From Sisyra terminalis (Eukaryota; Arthropoda; Insecta; Neuroptera; Sisyridae): 64,000 bases of DNA. The position numbers were made by a program, and so were the translations under genes. The stretch covers positions 992,001-1,056,000 of the forward strand of contig OY292279.1 of assembly GCA_958496175.1 (NCBI GenBank), written 5' to 3'. Positions 51,072 to 63,900 of the stretch are shown here, one piece after another; the first letter of the stretch is position 1; the number at the start of each line of letters is the position of its first letter. The notes beneath the pieces are model-generated. The model worked only from the letters and a program-made list of their open reading frames with translations. It had not been told where the DNA came from and did not search any database.

Positions 51072-54000
51072 GGGAAGTTAAGGAGTTTAAAGTCTATGCG
51101 AGAAAATTCGACTGATATTGGGTCATTTAAAGGGGGCGACTTTTCATTATGAGGTTTAGTTTTCTCAACTGATTATGAATCCAGGCTATCAAGTGAATTA
51201 TAATGTGAAAAAAATTTTGTCCTGTGGGGTACAAGACAATCACAATTCCATTTCAAAATTTCAAAAAGGACAATTTTCGAGTGCATAAAAAGGATATAAG
51301 GGATGATTTGTTTCGCCAATATTGAGTTGAATATTAATGAATAAATCATCCTTAACTACTATGCAAAAAATAAAAAGCATTGGTTGACTATATCCCTGAA
51401 AAATTAGAACGGGAAGTTAAGGAGTTTAAAGTCTATGCGAGAAAATTCGACTGATATTGGGTCATTTAAAGGGGGCGACTTTTCATTATGAGGTTTAGTT
51501 TTCTCAACTGATTATGAATCCAGGCTATCAAGTGAATTATAATGTAAAAATAAATTTGTCCTGTGGGTTACAAGACAATCACAATTCCATTTCAACATTT
51601 CAAAAAGGACAATTTTCGAGGGCATAAAAAGGATATAAGGGATGATTTGTTTCGCCAATATTGAGTTGAATATTAAAGATTAAATCATCCTTAACTACTA
51701 TGCAAAAAATAAAAAGCATTGGTTAACTAAATCCCTGAAAAATTAGAACGGGAAGTTAAGGAGTTTAAAGTCTATGCGAGAAAATTCGACTGATATTGGG
51801 TCATTTAAAGGGGGCGACTTTTCATTATGAGGTTTAGTTTTCTCAACTGAATATGAATCCAGGCTATCAAGTGAATTATAATGTGAAAAAAATTTTGTCC
51901 TGTGGGTTACAAGACAATCACAATTCCATTTCAAAATTTCAAAAAGGACAATTTTCGAGTGCATAAAAAGGATATATGGGATGATTTCTTTCGCCAAAAT
52001 TGAGATGAATATTAAAGATAAAATCATCCTTAACTACTATGCAAAAAATAAAAAGCATTGGTTAACTAGATCCTTGTAAAGTTAGAACGGGAAGTTAAGG
52101 AGTTGAAAGTCTATGCGAGTAAATTCGACTGATATTGAGTCATTTAAAGGGGCCGACTTTTCATTATGAGGTTTAGTTTTCTCAACTGATTATGAATCCA
52201 GGCTATCAAGTGAATTATAATGTGAAAAAAATTTTGTCCTGTGGGTTACAAGACAATCACAATTCCATTTCAACATTTCAAAAAGGACAATTTTCGAGTG
52301 CATAAAAAGGATATAAGGGATGATTTGTTTCACCAAAATTGAGTTGAATATTAAAGATTAAATCATCCTTAACTACTATGCAAAAAATAAAAAGCATTGG
52401 ATAACTAAATCCCTGAAAAATTAGAATGGGAAGTTAAGGAGTTTAAAGTCTATGCGAGAAAATTCGACTGATATTGGGTCATTTAAAGGGGGCGACTTTT
52501 CATTATGAGGTTTAGTTTTCTCAACTGAATATAAATCCAGGCTATCAAGTGAATTATAATAAGAAAAAAATTTTGTCCTGTGGGTTACAAGACAATCACA
52601 ATTCCATTTCAAAATTTCAAAAAGGACAATTTTCGAGTGCAAAAAAGGATATATGGGATGATTTCTTTCGCCAAAATTGTGATGAATATTAAAGATTAAA
52701 TCATCCTAAACTACTATGCAAATAATAAAAAGCATTGGTTAACTAGATCCTTGTAAAGTAAGAACGGGAAGTTAAGGAGTTGAAAGTCTATGCGAAAAAA
52801 ATTCGACTGATATTGGGTCATTTAAAGGGGGTGACTTTTCATTAAGAGATCTAGTTTTCTCAACGGATTATGAATCCAGGCTATCAAGTGAATAATAATG
52901 AGAAAAAAATTATGTCCTGTGGGTTACAAGACAATCACAATTCCATTTCAAAATTTCAAAAAGGACAATTTTCGAGTGCATAAAAAGGATATAAGGGATG
53001 ATTTGTTTCGCCAATATTGAGTTGAATATTAAAGATTAAATCATCCTTAACTACTATGCAAAAAATAAAAAGCATTGGTTAACTAAATCCCTGAAAAATT
53101 AGAACGGGAAGTTAAGGAGTTTAAAGTCTATGCGAGAAAATTCGACTGATATTGGGTCATTTAAAGGGGGCGACTTTTCATTATGAGGTTTAGTTTTCTC
53201 AACTGAATTATAATCCAGGCTATCAAGTGAATTATAATGTGAAAAAAATTTTGTCCTGTGGGTTACAAGACAATCACAATTCCATTTCAAAATTTCAAAA
53301 AGGACAATTTTCGAGTGCATAAAAAGGATATATGGGATGATTTCTTTCGCCAAAATTGAGATGAATATTAAAGATTTAATCATCCTTAACTACTATGCAA
53401 AAAATAAAAAGCATTGGTTAACTAGATCCTTGTAAAGTTAGAACGGGAAGTTAAGGAGTTGAAAGTCTATGCGAGTAAATTCGACTGATATTGAGTCATT
53501 TAAAGGGGCCGACTTTTCATTATGAGGTTTAGTTTTCTCAACTGAATATGAATCCAGGCTATCAAGTGAATTATAATGTGAAAAAAAATTTGTCCTGTGG
53601 GTTACAAGACAATCACAATTCCATTTCAACATTTCAAAAAGGACAATTTTCGAGTGCATAAAAAGGATATAAGGGATGATTTGTTTCGCCAATATTGAGT
53701 TGAATATTAAAGATTAAATCATCCTTAACTACTATGCAAAAAATAAAAAGCATTGGTTAACTAAATCCCTGAAAAATTAGAACGGGAAGTTAAGGAGTTT
53801 AAAGTCTATGCGAGAAAATTCGACTGATATTGGGTCATTTAAAGGGGGCGACTTTTTATTATGAGGTTTAGTTTTCTCAACTGAATATTAATCCAGGCTA
53901 TCAAGTGAATTATAATGTGAAAAAAATTTTGTCCTGTGGGTTACAAGACAATCACAATTCCATTTCAAAATTTCAAAAAGGACAATTTTCGAGTGCATAA

Positions 54001-54435
54001 AAAGGATATATGGGATGATTTCTTTCGCCAAAATTGAGATGAATATTAAAGATTAAATCATCCTTAACTACTATGCAAAAAATAAAAAGCATTGGTTAAC
54101 TAGATCCTTGTAAAGTTAGAACGGGAAGTTAAGGAGTTGAAAGTCTATGCGAGTAAATTCGACTGATATTGAGTCATTTAAAGGGGCCGACTTTTCATTA
54201 TGAGGTTTAGTTTTCTCAACTGAATATGAATCCAGGCTATCAAGTGAATTATAATGTGAAAAAAAATTTGTCCTGTGGGTTACAAGACAATCACAATTCC
54301 ATTTCAACATTTCAAAAAGGACAATTTTCGAGTGCATAAAAAGGATATAAGGGATGATTTGTTTCGCCAATATTGAGTTGAATATTAAAGATTAAATCAT
54401 CCTTAACTACTATGCAAAAAATAAAAAGCATTGGT
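51072..54435. repeat. Ten-monomer tandem duplication, unit 2
   Basis: Second copy of 47682-51071. The exchange point lies within about 51046-51071, where ggttgactatatccctg with gaacggg replaces the ggttaactaaatccctg with gaatggg found at the equivalent place at the start of unit 1 (47656-47681). After about 54435 the copy relationship ends (ctaaatctctg, gaatggg). Confidence 0.9.
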
Positions 54436-56539
54436 TAACTAAATCTCTGAAAAATTAGAATGGGAAGTTAAGGAGTTTAAAGTCTATGCGAGGAAATTCG
54501 ACTGATATTGGGTCATTTAAAGGGGGCGACTTTTCATTATGAGGTTTAGTTTTCTCAACTGAATATGAATCCAGGCTATCAAGTGAATTATAATGTGAAA
54601 AAAATTTTGTCCTGTGGGTAACAAGACAATCACAATTCCATTTCAAAATTTCAAAAAGGACAATTTTCGAGTGCAAAAAAGGATATATGGGATGATTTCT
54701 TTCGCCAAAATTGTGATGAATATTAAAGATTAAAACATCCTTAACTACTATGCAAAAAATAAAAAGCATTGGTTAACTAGATCCTTGTAAAGTTAGAACG
54801 GGAAGTTAAGGAGTTGAAAGTCTATGCGAGTAAATTCGACTGATATTGAGTCATTTAAAGGGGGCGACTTTTCATTATGAGGTTTAGTTTTCTCAACTGA
54901 TTATGAATCCAGGCTATCAAGTGAATTATAATGAGAAAAAAATTTTGTCCTGTGGGTTACAAGACAATCACAATTCCATTTCAAAATTTCAAAAAGGTCA
55001 ATTTTCGAGTGCATAAAAAGGATATATGGGATGATTTCTTTCGCCAAAATTGAGATGAATATTAAAGATTAAATCATCCTTAACTACTATGCAAAAAATA
55101 AAAAGCATTGGTTAACTAAATCCCTGAAAAATTAGAACGGGAAGTTAAGGAGTTTAAAGTCTATGCGAGAAAATTCGACTGATATTGGGTCATTTAAAGG
55201 GGGCGACTTTTTATTATGAGGTTTAGTTTTCTCAACTGATTATGAATCCAGGCTATCAAGTGAATTATAATGAGAAAAAAATTTTGTCCTGTGGGTTACA
55301 AGACAATCACAATTCCATTTCAAAATTTCAAAAAGGTCAATTTTCGAGTGCATAAAAAGGATATATGGGATGATTTCTTTCGCCAAAATTGAGTTGAATA
55401 TTAAAGATTAAATCATCCTTAACTACTATGCAAAAAATAAAAAGCATTGGTTAACTAAATCCCTGAAAAATTAGAACGGGAAGTTAAGGAGTTTAAAGTC
55501 TATGCGAGAAAATTCGACTGATATTGGGTCATTTAAAGGGGGCGACTTTTTATTATGAGGTTTAGTTTTCTCAACTGAATATTAATCCAGGCTATCAAGT
55601 GAATTATAATGTGAAAAAAAATTTGTCCTGTGGGTTACAAGACAATCACAATTCCATTTCAACATTTCAAAAAGGACAATTTTCGAGTGCATAAAAAGGA
55701 TATAAGGGATGATTTGTTTCACCAAAATTGAGTTGAATATTAAAGATTAAATCATCCTTAACTACTATGCAAAAAATAAAAAGCATTGGTACTAGATCTC
55801 AGAAAAATTAGAACGGGAAGTTAAGGAGTTTAAAGTCTATGCCAGAAAATTCGACTGATATTGGGTCATTTAAAGGGGGCGACTTTTCATTATGAGGTTT
55901 AGTTTTCTCTACTGATTATGAATCCAGGTTATCAAGTGAATTATAATGAGAAAAAAATTTTGTCCTGTGGGTTACAAGACAATCACAATTCCATTTCAAA
56001 ATTTCAAAAAGGACAATTTTCGAGTGCATAAAAAGGATATATGGGATGATTTCTTTCGCCAAAATTGAGATGAATATTAAAGATTAAATCATCCTTAACT
56101 ACTATGCAAAAAATAAAAAGCATTGGTTAACTAGATCCTTGTTAAATTAGAACGGAAAGGTAAGGAGTTTAAAGTCTATGCGAGAAAATTCGACTGATAT
56201 TGGGTCATTTAAAGGGGGCGACTTTTCATTATGAGGTTTAGTTTTCTCAACTGATTATGAATCCAGGCTATCAAGTGAAATATAATGTAAAAAAAATTTG
56301 GTCCTGTGGGGTACAAGACAATCACAATTCCATTTCAAAATTTCAAAAAGGACAATTTTCGAGTGCATGAAAAGGTTATAAGGGATGATTTGTTTCGCCA
56401 ATATTGAGTTGAATATTAAAGATTAAATCATCCTTAACTACTATGCAAAAAATAAAAAGCATTGGTTAACTAAATCCTTGTAAAGTTAGAACGGGAAGTT
56501 AAGGAGTTGAAAGTCTATGCGAGTAAATTCGACTGATAT

Positions 56540-57115
56540 TGAGTCATTTAAAGGGGCCGACTTTTTCATTATGAGGTCTAGTTTTCTCAACGGATTATGA
56601 ATCCAGGCTTTCAAGTGAATTATAGTGTGAAAAAAATTTTGTCCTGTGTGCCAAAGGACACCCGCAATATCGTTTCAAAGATTCAAAAAAGACAATTTTC
56701 TAGTGCATAAAAACGATATAAGGGATTTTTTTTTCGCCAAATTTGAGCTGAATATTATAAACTAAATCATCCTTAACCGTGATGCAAAAAATAATAAGCA
56801 ATGATTAACTAGAGCTTTGGAAAATTAAAACTGGAAATTAAGGACGTGAAAACGCTTGCACCAAATTAGCCTAAGCGACGGTCATTTTTGAGGAGGAGAT
56901 TTCCTTAGAGTGTAAATTTTAGCTACGTATTACAATGCTCTAATGTGAGAACTGATGTAATTTTTTTTTGTATGCAAAAGGACATATAAAATATCGGTTC
57001 AAAGTTCCAAGAAAGGCAATTTTCAAGTTTAGGTATAGTATATAATGCTGTTTTTTTTTTTTTTGGAATCCAGATATATATTAAGGCTGAATCATTGTTA
57101 TCGAAATTGCATAAA
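56540..57115. repeat. Decaying right edge of array B
   Basis: Monomers diverge progressively. At 56640-56860 the sequence mixes array B features with array A features (attataaactaaa, ctttggaaaattaaaactgg). At 56860-56960 only fragments of order remain (ggtcatttttgaggaggaga). By 56970-57115 just gcaaaaggacat, tcggttcaaagtt and gaatcattgttatcgaaattgca are recognisable. A T15 run is at about 57050-57064. The minus-strand frame at 56923-57135 lies in this decayed DNA and is not supported. Confidence 0.85.
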
Positions 57116-57223
57116 TCAGCTCTCCAAGAGCTCATCAGAAAGATTTACAAATGCAAATGGTTTTGTCGTTTTTAGCCTATTTCGGTGATTGAAAGTTGGG
57201 GATTATTTACCTACCTTGTTTTG

Positions 57224-57320
57224 TCAAGACTTGTTGAAGGAGATATTCCTCCGATTTTCACAATATTTATGCTGCACTTTCAGTGGCTTATATTTATTGA
57301 TGATTTGGTTAGATTCCTCT
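57224..57320 (-). CDS. Candidate exon of an unrecognised gene, copy 2
   Basis: Counterpart of the exon at 7075-7192. On the minus strand the acceptor ctgcag precedes 57320. The frame EESNQIINKYKPLKVQHKYC continues to an in-frame TGA at 57226-57224, 32 codons in all. The TGA could be a true terminus or a disabling change, since copy 1 stays open beyond the equivalent point. A GTAGGT donor-like site lies 9 nt after the TGA. The evidence for coding is the shared acceptor and frame only. Confidence 0.28.
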
Positions 57321-57635
57321 CTGCAGGATTTCTTTTGAAATATATATTATATTTGGCTATTTTTAGGTCGTAAAATGTTGGAAAATATCTACAAAATTTA
57401 CAAAAAGTACTTGTGAACATTGCATCCATACCCACAATGTCAGAATAAATATTACCTGTTTCATATGTATTTGGGATCATTCCGATGTTATAAAGTTAAA
57501 ATGCATCACTGACCGTCAATTCAAACAACTATAACAATAAAAATTAAGTTTATTTGAATAAAATAAAGGTAATTATAAAATTTTAATATTCCAAAATTAG
57601 TTGTCAAATTGACATGAGTCGCCGCTGGAGCCATC

Positions 57636-57738
57636 TATGCTAGAACAGGTCAACTCTTGACATGTATGTCAATTAAACCACCTTATGTTTTTAGTGCCAC
57701 CTGTGAGTCAGGTGGATGTACTCATAGCTTCCAACAAA
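57636..57738. other. Highly conserved core of the island-shared block, copy 2
   Basis: Near-identical to 7521-7623, with a 53-base exact match at 57686-57738. The hairpin CCACCTG-TGAGT-CAGGTGG is at 57697-57715. The immediate flanks (57600-57635 and after 57739) fall back to markedly lower identity. Confidence 0.6.
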
Positions 57739-57954
57739 AGTTGTATCGCATTGTAGCGATATCTTAAATCAAAATTCTAAGCAATACGAATTGTCAACAC
57801 TTAAAAATTGTTAAAAAAAAGCTATAATTCAATAATTGAATTTAGAACTTACTATTGTCGATATTTCAAGGATAAGATATGAAATTGAAAACACGGAAAC
57901 TGGTAAAGTTTAATGAAATACTTACGAATTATTGGGCTAAAGCTTTAACAATAT

Positions 57955-60900
57955 TCGTATATGTCCAAAGAATGAACCATTATTCCATTCGAAACTTGCA
58001 AAAGATCAATTAGGAAAAAAATATTAGCGACGAAATCATTCTTAACTATATTGTAAAGAATAATAAGCATAAGATTTCTAGATCCTTGGAAAATTAAAAC
58101 GGAAAGTTATAGAGTTGAAAGTCTATGCGAAAAAATTCGACTGAATTTGGGTCATTTCAAGGGGGTGACTTTTCATAATGAGGTCGAGTTTTCTCAACGG
58201 ATTATGAATCCAGGCTATCAATTAAATTATTATATGAAAAAAAAATTGTCCTGTATGCCAAAGGACACCCGCAATACCGTTTTAAAGCTTCAAAAAGGAC
58301 AATTTTCGAAAGCATAAAAAGGATAAAGGAGATATTTTGTTTCGCCAAAATGGAGTAGAATATTAAAGATTAAATCATCCTTAACTACTATGCAAAAAAT
58401 AAAAAGCATTGGTTAAGTAGATCCTTGTAAAATTAGAACGGGAAAATAAGGAGTTGAAAGTCTATGCGAGAAAATTCGACTGATATTGGGTAATTTAAAG
58501 GGGGGTGACTTTTCATAATAAGGTCTAGTTTTCTCAACGGATTATGAATCCAGGCTATCAAATGAATTATAATGTGAAAAAATTTTTGTCCTGTGTTCTA
58601 AAGGACACCCGCAATATCGTTTCAAAGTTTCAAAAAGGACAATTTTCGAGTGCATAAAAAGGATATAAGGGACGTTTTGTTTCGCCAAAATTGAGTTGAA
58701 TATTAAAGATTAAATCATCCTTAACTACTATGCAAAAAATAAAAAGCATTGGTTAACTAGATCCTTGTAAAGTTAGAACGGGAAATTAAGGAGTTGAAAG
58801 TCTATGCGAGTAAATTCGAGTGATATTGGGTCATTTAAAGGGGGTGACTTTTCATTATGAGGTATAGTTTCCTCAACGGATTATGAATCCAGGTTATCAA
58901 GTGAAATATAATGTGAAAAAAATTTTGTCCTGTGGGTTACAAGACAATCACAATTCCAGTTCAAAATTTTAAAAAGGACAATTTTCGAGTGCATAAAAAG
59001 GATATAAGGGATGATTTGTATGGCCAATATTGAGTTGAATATTTAAGATTAAATCATCTTTAACTACTATGCAAAAAATAAAAAGCATTGGTTAACTAGA
59101 TCCTTGTAAAATTAGAACGGAAAGGTAAGGAGTTTAAAGTCTATGCGAAAAAATTCGACTGATATTGGGTCATTTAAAGGGGGCGACTTTTCATTATGAG
59201 GTTTAGTTTTCTCAACTGATTATGAATCCAGGCTATCAAGTGAAATATAATGTAAAAAAAATTTTGTCCTGTGGGGTACAAGACAATCACAATTCCATTT
59301 CAAAATTTCAAAAAGGACAATTTTCGAGTGCATGAAAAGGATATAAGGGATGATTTGTTTCGCCAATATTGAGTTGAATATTAAAGATTAAATCATCCTT
59401 AACTACTATGCAAAAAATAAAAAGCATTGGTTAACTAGATCCTTGTAAAATTAGAACGGGAAGTTATAGAGTTTAAAGTATATGCGAGTAAATTCGACTG
59501 ATATTGGGTCATTTAAAGGGGGTGCCTATTCATTATGAGGTATAGTTTTCTCAACGGATTATGAATCCAGGCTATCAAGTGAAATATAATGTAAAACAAA
59601 ATTTTGTCCTGTGGGGTACAAGACAATCACAATTCCATTTCAAAATTTCAAAAAGGACAATTTTCGAGTGCATAAAAAGGATATAAGGGATGATTTGTTT
59701 CGCCAATATTGAGTTGAATAATAAAGATTAAATCATCCTTAATTACTATGGAAAAAATAAAAAGCATTGGTTAACTAGATCCTTGTAAAATTAGAACGGG
59801 AAGTTAAGGAGTTGAAAGTCTGCGAAAAAATTCGACTGATATTGGGTCATTTAAAGGGGGTAACTTTTCATTATGAGGTCTAGTTTTCACAACGGATTAT
59901 GAATCCAGGCTATCAAGTGAATTATAATGAGAAAATAAATTTGTCCTGTGGGTTACAAGACAATCACAATTCCATTTCAACATTTCAAAAAGGACAATTT
60001 TCGAGTGCATAAAAAGGATATAAGGGATGATTTGTTTCACCAAAATTGTGTTGAATATTAAAGATTAAATCATCCTTAACTACTATGCAAAAAATAAAAA
60101 GCATTGGTTAACTAAATCCCTGAAAAATTAGAACGGGAAGTTAAGGAGTTTAAAGTCTATGCGAGAAAATTCGACTGATATTGGGTCATTTAAAGGGGGC
60201 GACTTTTCATTATGAGGTTTAGTTTTCTCAACTGATTATGAATCCAGGCTATCAAGTGAATTATAATGTGAAAAAAATTTTGTCCTGTGGGTTACAAGAC
60301 AATCACAATTCCATTTCAAAATTTCAAAAAGGACAATTTTCGAGTGCATAAAAAGGATATATGGGATGATTTCTTTCGCCAAAATTGAGATGAATATTAA
60401 AGATTAAATCATCCTTAACTACTATGCAAAAAATTAAAAGCATTGGTTAACTAGATCCTTGTTAAGTTAGAATGGAAAGGTAAGGAGTTTAAAGTCTATG
60501 CGAAAAAATTCGACTGATATTGGGTCATTTAAAGGGGGCGACTTTTCATTATGAGGTTTACTTTTCTCAACTGATTATGAATCCAGGCTATCAAGTGAAA
60601 TATAATGTAAAAAAAATTTTGTCCTGTGGGGTACAAGACAATCACAATTCCATTTCAAAATTTCAAAAAGGACAATTTTCGAGTGCATGAAAAGGATATA
60701 AGGGATGATTTGTTTCGCCAATATTGAGTTGAATATTAAAGATTAAATCATCCTAAACTACTATGCAAAAAATAAAAAGCATTGGTTAACTAGATCCTTG
60801 TAAAATTAGAACGGGAAGTTATAGAGTTTAAAGTATATGCGAGTAAATTCGACTGATATTGGGTCATTTAAAGGGGGTGCCTATTCATTATGAGGTATAG

Positions 60901-63900
60901 TTTTCTCAACGGATTATGAATCCAGGCTATCAAGTGAAATATAATGTAAAACAAAATTTTGTCCTGTGGGGTACAAGACAATCACAATTCCATTTCAAAA
61001 TTTCAAAAAGGACAATTTTCGAGTGCATAAAAAGGATATAAGGGATGATTTGTTTCGCCAATATTGAGTTGAATAATAAAGATTAAATCATCCTTAACTA
61101 CTATGCAAAAAATAAAAAGCATTGGTTAACTAGATCCTTGTAAAATTAGAACGGGAAGTTAAGGAGTTGAAAGTCTGCGAAAAAATTCGACTGATATTGG
61201 GTCATTTAAAGGGGGTAACTTTTCATTATGAGGTCTAGTTTTCACAACGGATTATGAATCCAGGCTATCAAGTGAATTATAATGTGAAAAAAAATTTGTC
61301 CTGTGGGTTACAAGACAATCACAATTCCATTTCAACATTTCAAAAAGGACAATTTTCGAGTGCATAAAAAGGATATAAGGGATGATTTGTTTCACCAAAA
61401 TTGAGTTGAATATTAAAGATTAAATCATCCTTAACTACTATGCAAAAAATAAAAAGCATTGGTACTAGATCTCAGAAAAATTAGAACGGGAAGTTAAGGA
61501 GTTTAAAGTCTATGCCAGAAAATTCGACTGATATTGGGTCATTTAAAGGGGGCGACTTTTCATTATGAGGTTTAGTTTTCTCAACTGATTATGAATCCAG
61601 GCTATCAAGTGAATTATAATGTGAAAAAAAATTTGTCCTGTGGGTTACAAGACAATCACAATTCCATTTCAAAATTTCAAAAAGGACAATTTTCGAGGGC
61701 ATAAAAAGGATATATGGGATGATTTCTTTCGCCAAAATTGAGATGAATATAAAAGATTAAATCATCCTTAACTACTATGCAAAAAATAAAAAGCATTGGT
61801 ACTAGATCTCAGAAAAATTAGAACGGGAAGTTATGGAGTTTAAAGTCTATGCCAGAAAATTCGACTGATATTGGGTCATTTAAAGGGGGCGACTTTTCAT
61901 TATGAGGTTTAGTTTTCTCAACTGATTATGAATCCAGGCTATCAAGTGAATTATAATGTGAAAAAAATTTTGTCCTGTGTCCCAAAGGATACCCGCAATA
62001 TGATATCAAATTTTCAAAAAGGAAAAATTTTGGATTGCATAAAAAGGATATAAGGGATGATTTGTTTCGCCAAAATTGAAATGAATATTAAAGATTAAAT
62101 CATCCTTAACTACTATGCAAAAAATAAAAAGCATTGGTTAACTAGATCCTTGTAAAATTAGAACGGGAAGTTAAGGAGTTGAAAGTCTATGCGAAAAAAT
62201 TCGACTGATATTGGGTCATTTAAAGGGGGTGACTTTTCATTATGAGGTCTAGTTTTCACAACGGATTATGAATCCAGGCTATCAAGTGAATTATAATGTG
62301 AAAATAAATTTGTCCTGTGGGTTACAAGACAATCACAATTCCATTTCAAAATTTCAAAAAGGACAATTTTCGAGTGCATGAAAAGGATATAAGGGATGAT
62401 TTGTTTCGCCAATATTGAGTTGAATATTAAAGATTAAATCATCCTTAACTACTATGCAAAAAATAAAAAGCATTGGTTAACTAGATCCTTGTAAAATTAG
62501 AACGGGAAGTTATAGAGTTTAAAGTATATGCGAGTAAATTCGACTGATATTGGGTCATTTAAAGGGGGTGCCTATTCATTATGAGGTATAGTTTTCTCAA
62601 CGGATTATGAATCCAGGCTATCAAGTGAAATATAATGTAAAACAAAATTTTGTCCTGTGGGGTACAAGACAATCACAATTCCATTTCAAAATTTCAAAAA
62701 GGACAATTTTCGAGTGCATAAAAAGGATATAAGGGATGATTTGTTTCGCCAATATTGAGTTGAATAATAAAGATTAAATCATCCTTAACTACTATGGAAA
62801 AAATAAAAAGCATTGGTTAACTAGATCCTTGTAAAATTAGAACGGGAAGTAAAGGAGTTGAAAGTCTGCGAAAAAATTCGACTGATATTGGGTCATTTAA
62901 AGGGGGTAACTTTTCATTATGAGATTTAGTTTTCTCAACTGATTATGAATCCAGGCTTTCAAGTGAATTATAATGTGAAAAAAATTTTGTCCTGTGGGTT
63001 ACAAGACAATCACAATTCCATTTCAACATTTCAAAAAGGACAATTTTCGAGTGCATAAAAAGGATATAAGGGATAATTTGTTTCACCAAAATTGAGTTGA
63101 ATATTAAAGAATAAATCATCCTTAACTACTATGCAAAAAATGAAAAGCATTGGTTAACTAAATCCCTGAAAAATTAGAACGGGAAGTTAAGGAGTTTAAA
63201 GTCTATGCGAGAAAATTCGACTGATATTGGGTCATTTAAAGGGGGCGACTTTTCATTATGAGGTTTAGTTTTCTCAACGGATTATGAATCCAGGCTATCA
63301 AGTGAAATATAATGTAAAAAAAATTTTGTCCTGTGGGGTACAAGACAATCACAATTCCATTCCAAAATTTCAAAAAGGACAATTTTCGAGTGCATAAAAA
63401 GGATATAAGGGATGATTTGTTTCGCCAATATTGAGTTGAATAATAAAGATTAAGTCATCCTTAACTACTATGCAAAAAATAAAAAGCATTGGTTAACTAG
63501 ATCCTTGTAAAATTAGAACGGGAAGTTAAGGAGTTGAAAGTCTGCGAAAAAATTCGACTGATATTGGGTCATTTAAAGGGGGTAACTTTTCATTATGAGG
63601 TCTAGTTTTCACAACGGATTATGAATCCAGGCTATCAAGTGAATTATAATGTGAAAATAAATTTGTCCTGTGGGTTACAAGACAATCACAATTCCATTTC
63701 AAAATTTCAAAAAGGACAATTTTCGAGTGCATAAAAAGGATATAAGAGATATTTTGTTTCGCCAAAATGGAGTAGAATATTAAAGATTAAATCATCCTTA
63801 ACTACTATGCAAAAAATAAAAAGCATTGGTACTAGATCTCAGAAAAATTAGAACGGGAAGTTATGGAGTTTAAAGTCTATGCCAGAAAATTCGACTGATA

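Larger units (their letters stand above)
31711..56540. repeat. Domain B3: aaatccctgaaaaattag satellite domain
   Basis: Most monomers alternate between a form with actaaatccctgaaaaattag / gtttaaagtctatgcgag and a form with actagatccttgtaaagttag / gttgaaagtctatgcgag / ttgagtcatttaaaggggcc. The variable segment is nearly always the gggttacaagacaatc form or its ggggtacaag variant. Recurrent minus-strand frames of 73-104 codons (for example 42590-42874, 48353-48637 and 51743-52027) are periodic products of the repeat. Block duplications inside are listed separately. Confidence 0.88.
8921..57115. repeat. Satellite array B, ~142 monomers of 339 bp
   Basis: gcaaaaaataaaaagcatt recurs at 9081, 9420 and 9759, a period of exactly 339 bp, and continues to about 56.8 kb in one orientation. 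Conserved segments are the cgactgatattgggtca block, the atgaatccaggctatcaag block, the aaaaaggacaatttt block and the cttaactactatgcaaaaaa block. Between the second and third lies a variable segment in two forms: cctgtg-cccaaaggacacccg or cctgtgggttacaagacaatc. 339 is close to twice a 170-bp nucleosome repeat. No transposon insertion is visible. Periodic open frames of 60-104 codons on both strands are not genes. Confidence 0.98.
57182..57890. repeat. Island-shared block, copy 2
   Basis: Collinear with 7060-7775 (see that entry). Because island 1 has the same decayed-monomer neighbour to the left, the satellite/block junction itself seems to be inherited by both copies. Island 2 lacks the three-exon remnant found left of the block in island 1. 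Confidence 0.85.
57116..57954. other. Island 2: non-satellite DNA between arrays B and C
   Basis: About 0.84 kb in which the satellite is not recognisable. It consists mostly of the second copy of the island-shared block. Segments 57116-57181 and 57891-57954 hold nothing I can identify. Open frames at 57185-57373 (plus) and 57280-57480 (minus) overlap in antisense and are not conserved in the island 1 copy in those frames. Confidence 0.85.

Noticed and set aside
8921..57115. CRISPR array or prokaryotic repeat locus
   Set aside because: The whole 339-bp unit is repeated with no unique spacers and no cas-like genes; the window is eukaryotic satellite DNA.
8921..57115. rDNA or 5S intergenic repeat
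   Set aside because: No rRNA-like conserved segment or pol I/III unit recurs with the period.
57185..57480. Overlapping plus (62 codons) and minus (66 codons) frames in island 2
   Set aside because: Neither frame is retained in the homologous block of island 1; differences there introduce stops and non-conservative changes.
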